Source: TH-plancto1 sp043777375
GTDB taxonomy: Bacteria; Planctomycetota; Planctomycetia; Planctomycetales; Planctomycetaceae
Direction of reading: 5' to 3'
Assembly: GCA_043777375.1 (NCBI GenBank)
Contig: JAYWHX010000184.1
Coordinates: 21,392-85,391, forward strand
DNA: 64,000 nt
The notes beneath the pieces were generated by a model. The model saw only the letters and a list, made by a program, of their open reading frames with translations. It was not told where the DNA came from and made no database searches. This document shows, piece by piece, positions 17,793 through 27,797 of the stretch. Each line of letters opens with the position of its first letter. Position 1 is the first letter of the stretch. A program made the translations under genes and the position numbers.

Positions 17793-19667
17793 CTACGGGG
17801 CTGCGGGCTGCTCCAGCAAGCTCGTCGGGGCTGGTTCGAGAAACCATCCCGTTCGTTCGACGGGCCCGGGCAGGGTAATCGGTAGATCCTTTCCGGAGAT
17901 TCGCAGCACGGCCCACCGCATGGCCAAGTCGACCGGCTCGCTGTCAACACGGTCTCCAATCATGGCCTTCAGCCCGCTTAACTGAGACACCGCTTTCATC
18001 CGCCCGAGGGCTAATGCGCTCGTCCGACGAACTTCAGCCCATTCTGGAGGCATGCCTGATGCTTCACGAACCCGCCCCATGAGTTGATTCGCAAGATTCT
18101 CGACCACTTCTGGCTCAGGTTTATCAGTTAGTCCCAGCAAGTCGGTGGCTTTGGATACGGCGTTCTTTTCTGTGGCCCCTGCGGCAACCTTCTCCGCGGA
18201 TACCCCTGCGGCGTCTTCATAAATCTGCCCCAGACCCCAGATTGCCGCCGAGCGAGAAGTCGGACCAAATTTCATGGTCTTCGGGACATAGACCATCATC
18301 ACGGAAGCGGCGGGCTTGTATTTAAATTTGCCGAGTGCTTCGCACAGGTGAGCGACCTGAGAGTCCACTCCGGGCAGCAACATCGACTCTCTCTGGCTCT
18401 GACGTTTCAGATGGGCTGTCATTGCCGGGGCAGTACTGGGGACCGCCAAGATTCTTAAAGACCATCCCGTAGCGATCATCACCTCGTCACGATCCGAATT
18501 CAGCAATTCGATCAGTCGAGGAGTGACTTCGGGGCGGTTCAGGGCGGCCAGCAGCAGGGCGGCCTGCTCTTGTCCTCGCCAGTTATCGCCATTGAGCGTG
18601 CGGATCGTCGACTCTCGAATGACCGCCTCGAACGCAGCTTCCGAGGAATGAGTGAAGAATCCTTCTCGCACCAGACCGCGCAGGTCGGGATGTGGGTCAT
18701 TCAGTTTTGCAGACAGAGTTTCAAGCCGTTCAACAGTCGGCAATAACAGATACGCCTCAATCGCGATTCGTCGGACATTGGCGTCTCGGCTGTTGAGGCT
18801 GGCTTCGGCAATTGGCAAGACGAGTTGTGGATCGGATGCAAACAGCGTCCGCAGTGCGATCCCACACACTGCGGGTTCACTGTCGATGGCCAGTTTCTGA
18901 TTGAGCTCCACAGATTCTGTGGAGCGATGACGGACGAGGAATGAAGCGGCACAGAGTCGCTCGATCACCTGCTTTTCACCGCGGGCAATGAGTTGCCTCG
19001 TCGCTGGTTCGAGCCCCACTTCGGCAGTCTCACCTGCAGCCCGTGCGGCAGCGAGTCGCACATCGACAGGCCGATCGGGATCGATCGCAATCGTCAACAG
19101 GTCGGCATGGAACGCAGCCACTCGGTTGTGCGAGAGACCATTGATCGCGAGGAGCAGATCGCGGCGTGATGTGGATTGGTTCTTCAGCCGCGCGCCCCAG
19201 ATGGCCTGGATGGGCTCATAGCTCCACCGGGCCAAGACCGGCTCGACGAGATGTCGGAGATCCGGGCCGTCTTTCTGAGACACTTCGAACAGGGTTGTGG
19301 CTGACTCGCGATAATCCATCTTGGTGAGCGCATGAGCTGCAGCGAAGCGTGTGGCCGGATGTGTCCCTTCCCTCTCTAAAATGGCCACCAGATCTGGCAG
19401 AAACACTTCCAGACCGGAGTGCCCGTATTTGTGGGCCAGCGTGATCGCCTCAGACGTTTGACGCTGCATCTCTGATTGCGGCTGAGCAATGGCCAGCTTC
19501 CAGAGTGGAAGCAAAGCCGGGTTGAGAAAAAAAGCGGCCTCCTGAGCACGCTCAGCGGGCTCCTGATCCATCAAGAAACTCGGCTGGATCGGGGATCGAT
19601 CTGCGGCCTGGACACGCGTGGACTGCCCGACAAGCAGCAACAGGCCGATAAGTATTGCGAATCGCAT
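17793..19667 (-). CDS. Secreted HEAT-repeat protein
   Basis: 624 residues with a signal peptide (MRFAILIGLLLLVGQSTRVQA). The rest is made of HEAT-like helical hairpins, for example HPATRFAAAHALTKMDYRESA, DVRLAAARAAGETAEVG, DANVRRIAIEAYLLLPTVERL, HPDLRGLVREGFFTHSSEAAF, SDRDEVMIATGWSLRILAVPS and RRTSALALGRMKAVSQLSGL. Such solenoids act as binding platforms; there is no catalytic motif. It is the last gene of the minus-strand ABC-transporter unit (six bases after the permease stop), which suggests an extracytoplasmic accessory role in that export system. Confidence 0.8.
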   Translation of the reverse strand: MRFAILIGLLLLVGQSTRVQAADRSPIQPSFLMDQEPAERAQEAAFFLNPALLPLWKLAIAQPQSEMQRQTSEAITLAHKYGHSGLEVFLPDLVAILEREGTHPATRFAAAHALTKMDYRESATTLFEVSQKDGPDLRHLVEPVLARWSYEPIQAIWGARLKNQSTSRRDLLLAINGLSHNRVAAFHADLLTIAIDPDRPVDVRLAAARAAGETAEVGLEPATRQLIARGEKQVIERLCAASFLVRHRSTESVELNQKLAIDSEPAVCGIALRTLFASDPQLVLPIAEASLNSRDANVRRIAIEAYLLLPTVERLETLSAKLNDPHPDLRGLVREGFFTHSSEAAFEAVIRESTIRTLNGDNWRGQEQAALLLAALNRPEVTPRLIELLNSDRDEVMIATGWSLRILAVPSTAPAMTAHLKRQSQRESMLLPGVDSQVAHLCEALGKFKYKPAASVMMVYVPKTMKFGPTSRSAAIWGLGQIYEDAAGVSAEKVAAGATEKNAVSKATDLLGLTDKPEPEVVENLANQLMGRVREASGMPPEWAEVRRTSALALGRMKAVSQLSGLKAMIGDRVDSEPVDLAMRWAVLRISGKDLPITLPGPVERTGWFLEPAPTSLLEQPAAP

Positions 19668-19673
19668 AACGAC

Positions 19674-21332
19674 CTACTGTGGGCGGGACAGACGAACGGT
19701 TTGAACGAACAACAACACCAAACTCAACAGCGAGGCGACTCCGACCACTCCCCAGTGAATTGGAATCAGGTCATATTCCTTGAACCCCGGGAATCTGATG
19801 ACAGACAAAGCTGCTGCAATTGGGTTGATGGCGAGGAACTTTTCCACGGTGTCGTGTCCAAAAGGAGCACCACGCCCCATCCAGACCAGAAGTGGCAGGG
19901 TGCAGACCGCGACCAGCATGGCATAGGCCGCAGCCGTCGCCGTCGCTGTATTCCGGAACAGACTGCCAACAGCTGCGCTGCTCAAGGTGGCAAACACGGC
20001 AGTTGTTAGCAAGCAAATTACGACTCGCTCGATCTGTGGGCGTTGGCCCGGATCAATCCAAACCATCACGAGATAGCCGGGCAGGGTGGCACAGAGTACC
20101 AATGCCAGCGTGAGAAAGACCGACAGGAGTTTGCCCCACAGAATGCGAACAATCGACAGCGGAGTCATCTGGAGCAAGACCCACCCCCCAGACTCCCGTT
20201 CAGTGCAGATTAACCCGGCTGTCAGGCTGGGAGTGATCAGCACCAGGAGAGCGACTTGCAGAATCACGAGGATGCCCACAATTGTTGAGACATCCCACGC
20301 AATCGTGCGAGTTGTCGTCAGGATCGCGAGTGCAAGTGCCAGCACAGCACACACTGATACCAACCTCAACAGCCAGTGAAGCCGGCCGAATTTCCGGCAG
20401 CGGAACTCCTTCATCATGACAGGGTTGACCAGCGGTCCCATCGATCGAGATCGCCGACTGGGGTCAACGATGAACATCAAGCGTCGGAAAAAACGCACTT
20501 TCAGGTTCTGGTCTTCCACGATTGTCCCCGCACTCCGGACACGATCAAACATCGTGAAGTTCAGTCGACTCATCGTCCACACAGCGCAGATCGCTGTGAT
20601 CGCCAGCGATAGGATGCAGAAACGGAGAGGAACGTTTGTCGTCGACGCGATCCCATGACTCGCGGCATCCGCACCACCGAGCAGAGACGAAATTGCCGCC
20701 ACTGGTGACAGACACCGCAGCCAATCTGACACGGTTTCAATCGGCCCCCCGTTCCCCACGAACAGGGCATAGGGCACCAATGTGATCAGGCCGAGCCCCA
20801 AGACCACTCCATAGGCTCCACGAATGGCCGCATCGGCTGTGGTTGCAGTGCTGCTCACTAAGAGCGAGATCGCACAGAGCTCCAGTGCCGTCAGCGTCAG
20901 TACGAGATAACACCCCCCCAATCCTCCCCCGAGAGAGACCCCTCCCAAGGCAAAGCAGGCTGCCGCTGCCGGCAAACTGACCAGCAACATTAACATGGCC
21001 AGACCGAACGACGCGAAGAGCTTGCCGGAGAAGATCTTCCACGGCCCCAGTGGAGTGTTGAGGAGCAGGGCGAGCGTCCCCCGGTTCCGCTCCTTCACGA
21101 GACTCGTAGCAGGAAAGACTGGGAGCAGGAGCTGTACTGCTCCCAGCAGCCCCAGAATGAACAGCCGGAAGACCTCTTGCGAGCGGCTGCCAGACAACGC
21201 CATGCGAGGTTCAGTCGGCCAGCGGATCGCGACCAGCAGAGTGAACACGAGCGACAACAGGCCGAGCACAAAGACGGTGCGACGATCACGAAGTGTCCCG
21301 ATGAACTCTCGCTGCAGAATGGGATTAGCCAC
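19674..21332 (-). CDS. ABC-2 type exporter permease, double-length
   Basis: 552 residues with roughly twelve hydrophobic segments in two halves. Each half starts with the NPxxxREF-like motif of ABC-2/NosY-type permeases: ANPILQREFIGTLRDRR at the N-terminus and VNPVMMKEFRCRKFGRLHW at about residue 300. Both halves continue with LVKERNRGTLALLLNTPL or CTERESGGWVLLQMTPLS, the membrane-entry motif E-R/S-x-G-T/G-W. This is an internal duplication giving a complete two-domain permease in one chain. It overlaps the ATPase gene by eight bases, so the pair forms one exporter. Substrate unknown. Confidence 0.9.
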   Translation of the reverse strand: MANPILQREFIGTLRDRRTVFVLGLLSLVFTLLVAIRWPTEPRMALSGSRSQEVFRLFILGLLGAVQLLLPVFPATSLVKERNRGTLALLLNTPLGPWKIFSGKLFASFGLAMLMLLVSLPAAAACFALGGVSLGGGLGGCYLVLTLTALELCAISLLVSSTATTADAAIRGAYGVVLGLGLITLVPYALFVGNGGPIETVSDWLRCLSPVAAISSLLGGADAASHGIASTTNVPLRFCILSLAITAICAVWTMSRLNFTMFDRVRSAGTIVEDQNLKVRFFRRLMFIVDPSRRSRSMGPLVNPVMMKEFRCRKFGRLHWLLRLVSVCAVLALALAILTTTRTIAWDVSTIVGILVILQVALLVLITPSLTAGLICTERESGGWVLLQMTPLSIVRILWGKLLSVFLTLALVLCATLPGYLVMVWIDPGQRPQIERVVICLLTTAVFATLSSAAVGSLFRNTATATAAAYAMLVAVCTLPLLVWMGRGAPFGHDTVEKFLAINPIAAALSVIRFPGFKEYDLIPIHWGVVGVASLLSLVLLFVQTVRLSRPQ

Positions 21333-22341
21333 GAGCGGTGCCTCTCTTTCCGGCGACAGCAGCCTGAACAGTCACAGGCTTGGTGTTCGTCGGCTTGGCG
21401 TTGGCGAACGACATGAACGCCTCTTCCAAGTCGGTCTGCAATTCACGGAACTGGGTGACGGGCAATCCTGCTTTCACCAGTTCCGACAGCAACTGTCCCA
21501 GCTGCGATTCGGGAATCGCGGTGCTGAAACGCACGACAGCTTCGCTGGGGGCTTCGGTGACTTCGGCATCGGGTTCGAGTGAGCCCCGAATAATTCCAGC
21601 GGCCCGTGAGACAAAGTCCGGGCTGAGGAGTTGGGCCTCGAGCGTTCTCCGCTGCGAAACCTGTTGACCAATCTCTTCGACGGTCCCAAACGCGCGCAGC
21701 TTGCCGTGCGTCATGATCGCCACGGTGTTACAGATGCGGGCCAGTTCTGGCAGGATGTGACTGGTCACGAGCAGCGTCTTGCCCATGCGGGCCAGCTTCA
21801 GGATCAGCTCTCGCATCTCGATGCGGGCCTGCGGGTCGAGTCCGTTGGCGGGCTCGTCCAGAATGATAACGCGGGGATCGTGGAGCAGGGTGCGGGCAAT
21901 GCCGACGCGCTGGGCCATTCCGTGGCTCAGACTCTCGACAAATTTATCCTTCATATATGTGACGCCGGAGATTTCCATCACCTCTTCGATGCGCTGGATG
22001 CGGGGTTTCCGACGGATCCCGAAGGCCGCACCGAAGAAGTCGAGGTACTCGTGCACACGCATGTTGTCGTAGGAGCCAAACTTGTCGGGCATGTAGCCTA
22101 CGAGTTGTTTGATTTCCCGTGATTGTGTGACGCAGTTTGCGCCCGCAATCGTAGCTGTCCCACTGGTCGGACGCAGGAGTCCGACCAGCACCCGAATCGC
22201 GGTGGTCTTCCCGGCCCCATTGGGGCCAATCAGACCGAGGACGTGCCCCGCTGGGATTTGCAGCGTGAGGTCGTCTAACGCGGTAAACTCTCCGTATCTC
22301 TTGGTGAGATTTCGAATATCGACGACAGGGGTTTCGCTCAT
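21325..22341 (-). CDS. ABC exporter ATP-binding protein
   Basis: 338 residues. Complete ABC signature set: Walker A GPNGAGKTT (about 38-46), Q-loop YMPDKFG (a Met-Pro variant of the Q loop), signature LSHGMAQRVGIART (LSHGM instead of LSGGQ), Walker B RVIILDEPANGLDP, and the H-loop TSHIL. A C-terminal extension of about 100 residues (LEAQLLSPDFVSRAAGIIRGSLEPDAEVT...) is the regulatory domain typical of NatA/CcmA/GldA-type ATPases that pair with ABC-2 permeases. Cytoplasmic; drives the permease encoded next. Confidence 0.95.
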   Translation of the reverse strand: MSETPVVDIRNLTKRYGEFTALDDLTLQIPAGHVLGLIGPNGAGKTTAIRVLVGLLRPTSGTATIAGANCVTQSREIKQLVGYMPDKFGSYDNMRVHEYLDFFGAAFGIRRKPRIQRIEEVMEISGVTYMKDKFVESLSHGMAQRVGIARTLLHDPRVIILDEPANGLDPQARIEMRELILKLARMGKTLLVTSHILPELARICNTVAIMTHGKLRAFGTVEEIGQQVSQRRTLEAQLLSPDFVSRAAGIIRGSLEPDAEVTEAPSEAVVRFSTAIPESQLGQLLSELVKAGLPVTQFRELQTDLEEAFMSFANAKPTNTKPVTVQAAVAGKRGTARG

Positions 22342-22396
22342 AGTAGATTCGGTTCAGGGAATGCGAATGGAGGTTTTGGAGCAGCGATCGTCACTC

Positions 22397-25033
22397 TCAC
22401 AGGGCAGGGGAGGTTGCCAATTCCCGGCGAGGCACCCCGACCGTGATCTGGGTGGAAATTTCCTCGAATTCCCAATAGGTGGGCGGGGCTTCCAGTGAAA
22501 ACAAGTCCGTATTGGAGGTGTTCGGATCTTGGGCGGGGACTTTCTCGCCAGCCGACGTTCGTGATGACTCGCCGTCAGGCGATTCTCCTGACCAAGTCTC
22601 CGCATCGGCAATCCCGGCGTCGATACGGAACATCAAGCGTCCCTTGTCATTGAGCTTGACCAGCTCAGTGTCATCAATCGACAAGGTCAGAGTCCCGACG
22701 GGGTTGTTCCAGGACTTGATCGATTGAACAGCTCCATCCTTGTACCCGGAGACTTCCAGACGCCCAACCGCTCCGATCACCTTGAGGGTGACATCGACTC
22801 GTTTCAATTCCAGAGGCAAAATCTCCGGAGGCAGATCGAACGCCACCCAGCCACTGGTGGCTCCTCGACGAGGAACCCACACGCCCGCGCGAGTGTCGAA
22901 GAACCCACTCGGCCGGGCTCCATCGGGTCCGTCGACTTCATAGAATTTCAACAGAGGTGTTGGAACGATGAATTCTGAACCAGCCTCGGGACGCTGCCAG
23001 GTTACTGGAACGGCCACGAGAGCGGACCCCGTCATCAGGGCGTCGGGGCCATAGGACATCCCCACATCCCAGGGCTTCGTCCAAAAATAGAGCGTGGGGA
23101 CAGGCGGCATGGGGCGAGCCGGGACCGACTTCAACAATTCAGAGAGGATGCGTGTGCGGCGTTGCTGTTCATCGCTCAAGACATGAGCGGAGAGATACTG
23201 ATCGGCACCGAGAACAGAATCAGATCCGGCAGTCCATCGACCATCATCCGATATATTCAGTCCGATTCGACCGGTATTGGTCGCAAAAAAGGCATCAGTC
23301 GGTTGCAGGCCCTGTGGAATCATGACCTGCCCAGACATCACTCCCGAGTGGAAACCCGCCGTGGCCGAAAGTGGCAAAGCCGCCCGCCCCGAGGACTGGG
23401 TGACAATGGTGCGCAGCCCTGGATTTTGAGGCAAGTCTTCCCACGACCAGCGGTCAATGTCAGTCCAGACCATGCGGCGGGTTGTCCCCTCGATCCCCGA
23501 CATTTCGGGCATCATCCATCCCCCCCGGGTACCGGATAACGAGGCGGTCGAGGTTCCCCCTTGAGTAAACACACCAGCAATCCCTCCGACGCGGATATCA
23601 GCTGTGCCTGGGACCGCTTGAATCAGCTGGAGCGACGACGTGGAATCCGGAACATCGGAGCGGCTTTTCATCCCCGCACTGAGGAGCAGTCCCGCCGCGA
23701 TCAGAGCCAAGACTGGCGTCGCGACCCCAAGCCACTCTGACTGCCCCTTCGTGCTGAGCCAAGCGCCACACACTGCGAGGAGCGCCGAAAAGCCGAGGAG
23801 TGTCCCCAGAACAATCCCTCGACTGGGAATGGTATATCCGACCATCAACCGGATCTGATCCTCGACCACTGAGACTGGCAGGGCGGGTGCTGGCCTGCGT
23901 ATGAAGAACTCTGCGGCCAGACTGTTCAGTGGCTCACTGGGGAAAAAGTCAGTTTTGAAGCTGTCTCCGCTTTCCGTCGCAGGAAAGGGATCTCGAGACT
24001 CGCGGGCTCGCAGCCATCCATCAGGCCCCAACGTCGTGACGAGGACTTGCCCATCTCCGTAGGTCTTCCAGAAGGCGGCTGGCCATCCATCAATTTGGTA
24101 AGCGGTCCGGGCATTTTCAGCGATGACCCGTACGAAAGTGACCGGGCGATCCAAGTCACGCTCGAACTGAGAGTTGACCGTCACTCCCGACACGTTGATC
24201 ATGCTCACACTTGTCAGGCCCACTTGATCAACAACTGTCAGGGCATCCTCGTTCCCCAACAGAGCCTCCAAAACCTCGGGAGAAACCTGATCCGCCATGA
24301 CCCACAGTCGGCCACCTCCAGCCACCCAGCGGCGAATCGCCCCGATCCCGGCGGCATCGGTCAGAATCCGATCGTCCGCGATGACCAATTGGTCGAGCGC
24401 ATCCAACATTTCCTCACCCGCTGGAGCCAGAGGCTCCGCCAGATTCGAAAGATTTCCCGTTTGACCTCGTTCCACTCTCGCCGTGAGCAGCAAATCAATC
24501 GGATTCGCCGAACTCGAGCCTTCCGAGGGAGCCAAACCAGGTTCGGAGATGTACGCCGTGACTGGCTTTGCGGAGGAAATTCGCAAGGACTGATCAAACT
24601 GCATGGCCCCGACATCGTTCATGGCCAGTACTTCAGCTCCCCCTTCTTCACGAGAGAGCACCAAGGTCCGCATGTCAAAAAACTTTTGCTCGGGATCGGA
24701 CACAGCTGGCATCCGCAAGGGATGCCAAGTCCTCATCCGGGAGTGGGGTGGCATCCAGATTCGACACCCGAATTGCAAGGTTGGATCACCGACGAAATGC
24801 GTCGTGGCGAGCAGGTCGACTTCCCGATCCTGTGGATTTCGCAGGTTGACCGAGATCACTCCCCATGTCTCGGGGCGGTAGAGCCCCATTCCACCGGTGG
24901 AGAGGTTGAATTTTTCAACCCCGCGTACTGCGGGAGGAGCCGTCTCCTGTGCCATGAGTGGCGCCAGGCAAACCAAGCACCCGATCAAACGAATGCACCC
25001 AGACAGGAGTTGTCGCACAGGAGGCAGTTCCAA
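22397..25033 (-). CDS. Large secreted/membrane protein of the ABC export unit (GldG-like context)
   Basis: 878 residues; I do not recognise a single named family. There is an N-terminal signal peptide (ending APLMAQE), a beta-sandwich-like first part (ETWGVISVNLRNPQDREVDLLATT), then a glutamine-amidotransferase-like segment (LDQLVIADDRILTDAAGIGAIRRWVAGGGRLWVMAD, about 205-250). Two membrane helices occur around residues 405-465 (GIVLGTLLGFSALLAVCGAW, ATPVLALIAAGLLLSAG). A 400-residue beta-rich region follows, with a final disordered Glu/Ser/Pro tail. The gene leads the unit, 55 bases before the ATPase gene. The combination resembles exporters in which ABC-2 components work with a GldG-type sensor protein. 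Confidence 0.65.
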   Translation of the reverse strand: MELPPVRQLLSGCIRLIGCLVCLAPLMAQETAPPAVRGVEKFNLSTGGMGLYRPETWGVISVNLRNPQDREVDLLATTHFVGDPTLQFGCRIWMPPHSRMRTWHPLRMPAVSDPEQKFFDMRTLVLSREEGGAEVLAMNDVGAMQFDQSLRISSAKPVTAYISEPGLAPSEGSSSANPIDLLLTARVERGQTGNLSNLAEPLAPAGEEMLDALDQLVIADDRILTDAAGIGAIRRWVAGGGRLWVMADQVSPEVLEALLGNEDALTVVDQVGLTSVSMINVSGVTVNSQFERDLDRPVTFVRVIAENARTAYQIDGWPAAFWKTYGDGQVLVTTLGPDGWLRARESRDPFPATESGDSFKTDFFPSEPLNSLAAEFFIRRPAPALPVSVVEDQIRLMVGYTIPSRGIVLGTLLGFSALLAVCGAWLSTKGQSEWLGVATPVLALIAAGLLLSAGMKSRSDVPDSTSSLQLIQAVPGTADIRVGGIAGVFTQGGTSTASLSGTRGGWMMPEMSGIEGTTRRMVWTDIDRWSWEDLPQNPGLRTIVTQSSGRAALPLSATAGFHSGVMSGQVMIPQGLQPTDAFFATNTGRIGLNISDDGRWTAGSDSVLGADQYLSAHVLSDEQQRRTRILSELLKSVPARPMPPVPTLYFWTKPWDVGMSYGPDALMTGSALVAVPVTWQRPEAGSEFIVPTPLLKFYEVDGPDGARPSGFFDTRAGVWVPRRGATSGWVAFDLPPEILPLELKRVDVTLKVIGAVGRLEVSGYKDGAVQSIKSWNNPVGTLTLSIDDTELVKLNDKGRLMFRIDAGIADAETWSGESPDGESSRTSAGEKVPAQDPNTSNTDLFSLEAPPTYWEFEEISTQITVGVPRRELATSPAL

Positions 25034-25318
25034 AGATTCCGGGGACCAAAAGAAAAGACCATCATGCTACTCGCTGCTGTGACTGACATTCAATCCAATG
25101 GGAAAGAATCCGAGAGAGCAGAGAGCCTTTCGCGTTCGCAAATCAATGCTCGCTTCTCTTCTCATCACTCGACGGTTCAGGTATCGTCGACCGACTGTTT
25201 CGTCAGCTTTTGATCGTGCGCTGGCTGGTTGCCCAGATCAGCGGATCGCCATCAGAAATTGTGACGCACAATGATTGCGGGTGGTCGCCCGCAGCAGGGG
25301 TTCATACGAGGTGAGAAG

Positions 25319-25879
25319 ATGACTCAGGAAGAGATCTTATTTGACGCCGAGGAGCGAATGGAGAAGGCCTCGAGCGTCTTCAAAGGGCAGCTGCAGGGGC
25401 TCCGCATTGGGCGGGCAACTCCAGGCCTCGTCGACTCTGTCCGTGTTCTTTACTACGGGTCACCCACGCCCCTCAAGCAGATGGCAAACATCAGCTGTCC
25501 TGAGCCCCAGCAGATTGTGATTCGTCCATTTGATGCCGGGCAGCTCAGCGAAATCGTGAAAGCGATTCAAGCCAGTGACGCCGGAATGGCTCCCATCAAT
25601 GACGGCAAGCTGATTCGAATCAACGTCCCGCCTTTGTCGACGGAACGACGCAAGGAAATGGTTCACCGTATCGGCAAGATGGCAGAAGAATCCCGAGTGG
25701 CCATCCGCAACGTCCGTCGCGATGCGAACAAGCACGCAGAGCAGGGCGAAAAAGATAAGCTGATGACTGAGGATGAATGCAAAGCCTGCAAGGAAGACAT
25801 TCAGAACCTCACCAAAAAATACGAGGGAGAAGTGAACAGCTACGCCCTGACGAAAGAAGCCGACATCATGCAGGATTAA
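25319..25879 (+). CDS. frr: Ribosome recycling factor
   Basis: 186 residues from ATG at 25319, the normal length for RRF; this start has a strong GAGGTGAG site just upstream, and an ATG 16 codons earlier would add an unconserved extension. Conserved blocks: MEKASSVFKGQLQGLRIGRATPGLVDSV, PLKQMANISCPEPQQIVIRPFD, INDGKLIRINVPPLSTERRKEMV, ESRVAIRNVRRDANK. RRF splits post-termination ribosomes with EF-G in the cytoplasm. It is divergent from the 878-residue protein gene; promoters for both must lie in 25034-25318. Confidence 0.97.
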   Translation: MTQEEILFDAEERMEKASSVFKGQLQGLRIGRATPGLVDSVRVLYYGSPTPLKQMANISCPEPQQIVIRPFDAGQLSEIVKAIQASDAGMAPINDGKLIRINVPPLSTERRKEMVHRIGKMAEESRVAIRNVRRDANKHAEQGEKDKLMTEDECKACKEDIQNLTKKYEGEVNSYALTKEADIMQD

Positions 25880-25932
25880 CGGATTGGCGGAGAGTTCACT
25901 GGATCTGTGTGTCCCTTGACTGGAGTCATCAC

Positions 25933-27795
25933 TTGAGCTGGCTGACCGCGACGCTCCATCACTTTCGGATCGCCCTGCTCACCGCAGGGTTGTGTTTGGT
26001 GTGTATCGCCTCCGCGATCGCGCAGGCGCCGAGTACGACTCCTGCTCCGGTGACTGGTTCCCCGGCCCTTCCTACAGAGCCCGCAGCCGGACCTCCCGCG
26101 TCAATCACATCCAGTGCCACCCGTTGGGCACCAGACCCAACGGGTTTCGCGAGAGGAAATCGTTTTCCTCCACAGGTTGGATTCTATTTCAGCTGGTGGA
26201 AATTCGTGCCGGTCGTCCTGTTGTTTCTGGCTTGGACGCACTACTCCAACTGGGTTCACGAAGACAGTCGGGGCTTACGAGTCCGTCCGCAATACTGGAA
26301 CTCGCTCCAGCTGGCGGGCGGAGCTGCGGGGTTTTTAGCAGCTCTCACGGTCCCGGTACCGTTCGCAGGACTTGGGCTCGCGCTCGTCACGATCGGAGCC
26401 CCCCTAGGGATGTATATCGCAGAACGTAATCAAGCGGTGCCCGAATCGGCCCGTGTCATGACGCAGAAGCACATCGCGCAATGGACACGTCGACAGCTCT
26501 CGAAAATCGGCATCCATCTAGGGACTCAGGAAGAAGTCGAAAAGGCATCCGGTCCCCCCATTGTGTTCGTGGGTAAGAACAAGACCGGCAAACGCGATGA
26601 AAAAACCTCGCGCGCTGTTGAGCAGTCTAAGGGCTATCTCGCCGCTCGTGAACTGGTCTACGACAGCATCATGCGTCGCTGCACTGACATTCACTTGGAG
26701 CCCAAAGAGGACGAACTCGCCATTCGTTTGCGAATCGACGGCATCATGTTTCCGACAGAGCCATTCGACCGGGCTGTGGGCGATGCCATTGTCAACATCT
26801 TCAAAGTGCTGGGCGCGATGGATATCACCGAGCGCCGCCGCGCTCAAGACGGCTCGTTTGGCGCGATCGTCGAGTCCCGCGAGATTGACTTCCGCGTCGC
26901 CACCCAGGGCACCCGCTTCGGCGAGAAGATGTCTCTGCGTATTCTCGACCAGTCCAATTCGGTTAAATCTCTCGATCAACTCGGCATGCGAAAGCAAATG
27001 CAGGATTCGATCGAGAAGGTCATTCACCAGCCAAACGGGCTGTTCCTCAGCTGCGGTCCGACCGGAGCCGGAAAGTCCACGACCTTGTACGCCGCTCTTC
27101 AATCTCTCGATTCGAATGATATGAATATCATTACGATCGAGGACCCCGTCGAATACAAGATGGCCAGCGTCAATCAGATTGAAATCAATACGAAATCCGG
27201 CGAGACCTTCGGAAAGTCGCTCCGCAACATCCTGCGACAAGACCCCGATGTCGTCATGATCGGCGAAATCCGGGACGAGGAAACAGCAAAGGTCTGTTGT
27301 CAGGCAGCCAACACTGGCCACATGGTCTTCTCGACCATCCATGCCAACGATTCCATCACTGCACTGTTCCGTTTAATCGATCTGGGGGTTGAGCCATTTA
27401 TGCTGTCCTCCTCGATTTCGGCCATTCTTGCTCAGCGGCTAGGACGCAAGCTGTGCCCGCACTGCAAAGAAGCCTACAAGCCGAATCCCGAGTTCCTAAA
27501 GCAGGCGGGCCTGTCCGCAGAAAAAGTGAAAGAGCTTTACCGCGCGAAGGAAGCCAAGGGAGCAGCGGACCGGTGTACTCATTGCAGCGGCATGGGATAC
27601 ATGGGGCGAATCGGCGTGTTCGAATTGCTGGTCATTAACGAACGGATGCGAGAAATGATTCGCGAAACCGATTCGATGTCCAACATTCGGGCGGAAGCCC
27701 GCAAGACCGGCATGCTGACGATGATGGAAGAAGGGGTTCGCCTCGTAGTTCGCGGGGTCACTTCGGTCGACGAAATTGTACGGGTGGTCAAGTAA
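25933..27795 (+). CDS. GspE/PilB-type secretion ATPase with N-terminal membrane anchor
   Basis: About 620 residues from TTG at 25933, preceded by GGAG at a seven-base distance; a GTG at 25909 is the alternative. A signal-like helix (RIALLTAGLCLVCIASAIAQ) and two further hydrophobic segments (FVPVVLLFLAW, GAAGFLAALTVPVPFAGLGLALVTIGA) replace the usual GspE N-terminal domains. The ATPase core is complete: Walker A GPTGAGKSTT (about 375), Asp box ITIEDPVEY, Walker B DPDVVMIGEIRDEET, His box AANTGHMVFSTIHANDS, and a zinc-binding CPHC...CTHC pair (about 508 and 548). Such ATPases power type II secretion or type IV pilus assembly. No pilin or platform gene lies nearby. Followed directly by the CvpA-like gene. 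Confidence 0.9.
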   Translation: MSWLTATLHHFRIALLTAGLCLVCIASAIAQAPSTTPAPVTGSPALPTEPAAGPPASITSSATRWAPDPTGFARGNRFPPQVGFYFSWWKFVPVVLLFLAWTHYSNWVHEDSRGLRVRPQYWNSLQLAGGAAGFLAALTVPVPFAGLGLALVTIGAPLGMYIAERNQAVPESARVMTQKHIAQWTRRQLSKIGIHLGTQEEVEKASGPPIVFVGKNKTGKRDEKTSRAVEQSKGYLAARELVYDSIMRRCTDIHLEPKEDELAIRLRIDGIMFPTEPFDRAVGDAIVNIFKVLGAMDITERRRAQDGSFGAIVESREIDFRVATQGTRFGEKMSLRILDQSNSVKSLDQLGMRKQMQDSIEKVIHQPNGLFLSCGPTGAGKSTTLYAALQSLDSNDMNIITIEDPVEYKMASVNQIEINTKSGETFGKSLRNILRQDPDVVMIGEIRDEETAKVCCQAANTGHMVFSTIHANDSITALFRLIDLGVEPFMLSSSISAILAQRLGRKLCPHCKEAYKPNPEFLKQAGLSAEKVKELYRAKEAKGAADRCTHCSGMGYMGRIGVFELLVINERMREMIRETDSMSNIRAEARKTGMLTMMEEGVRLVVRGVTSVDEIVRVVK

Positions 27796-27797
27796 CC

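Noticed and set aside
24047..25213. 388-residue plus-strand open frame
   Set aside because: It lies antisense to the 878-residue gene, has no ribosome binding site, and its translation is His/Arg/Gln-rich as expected for a GC-rich shadow frame.
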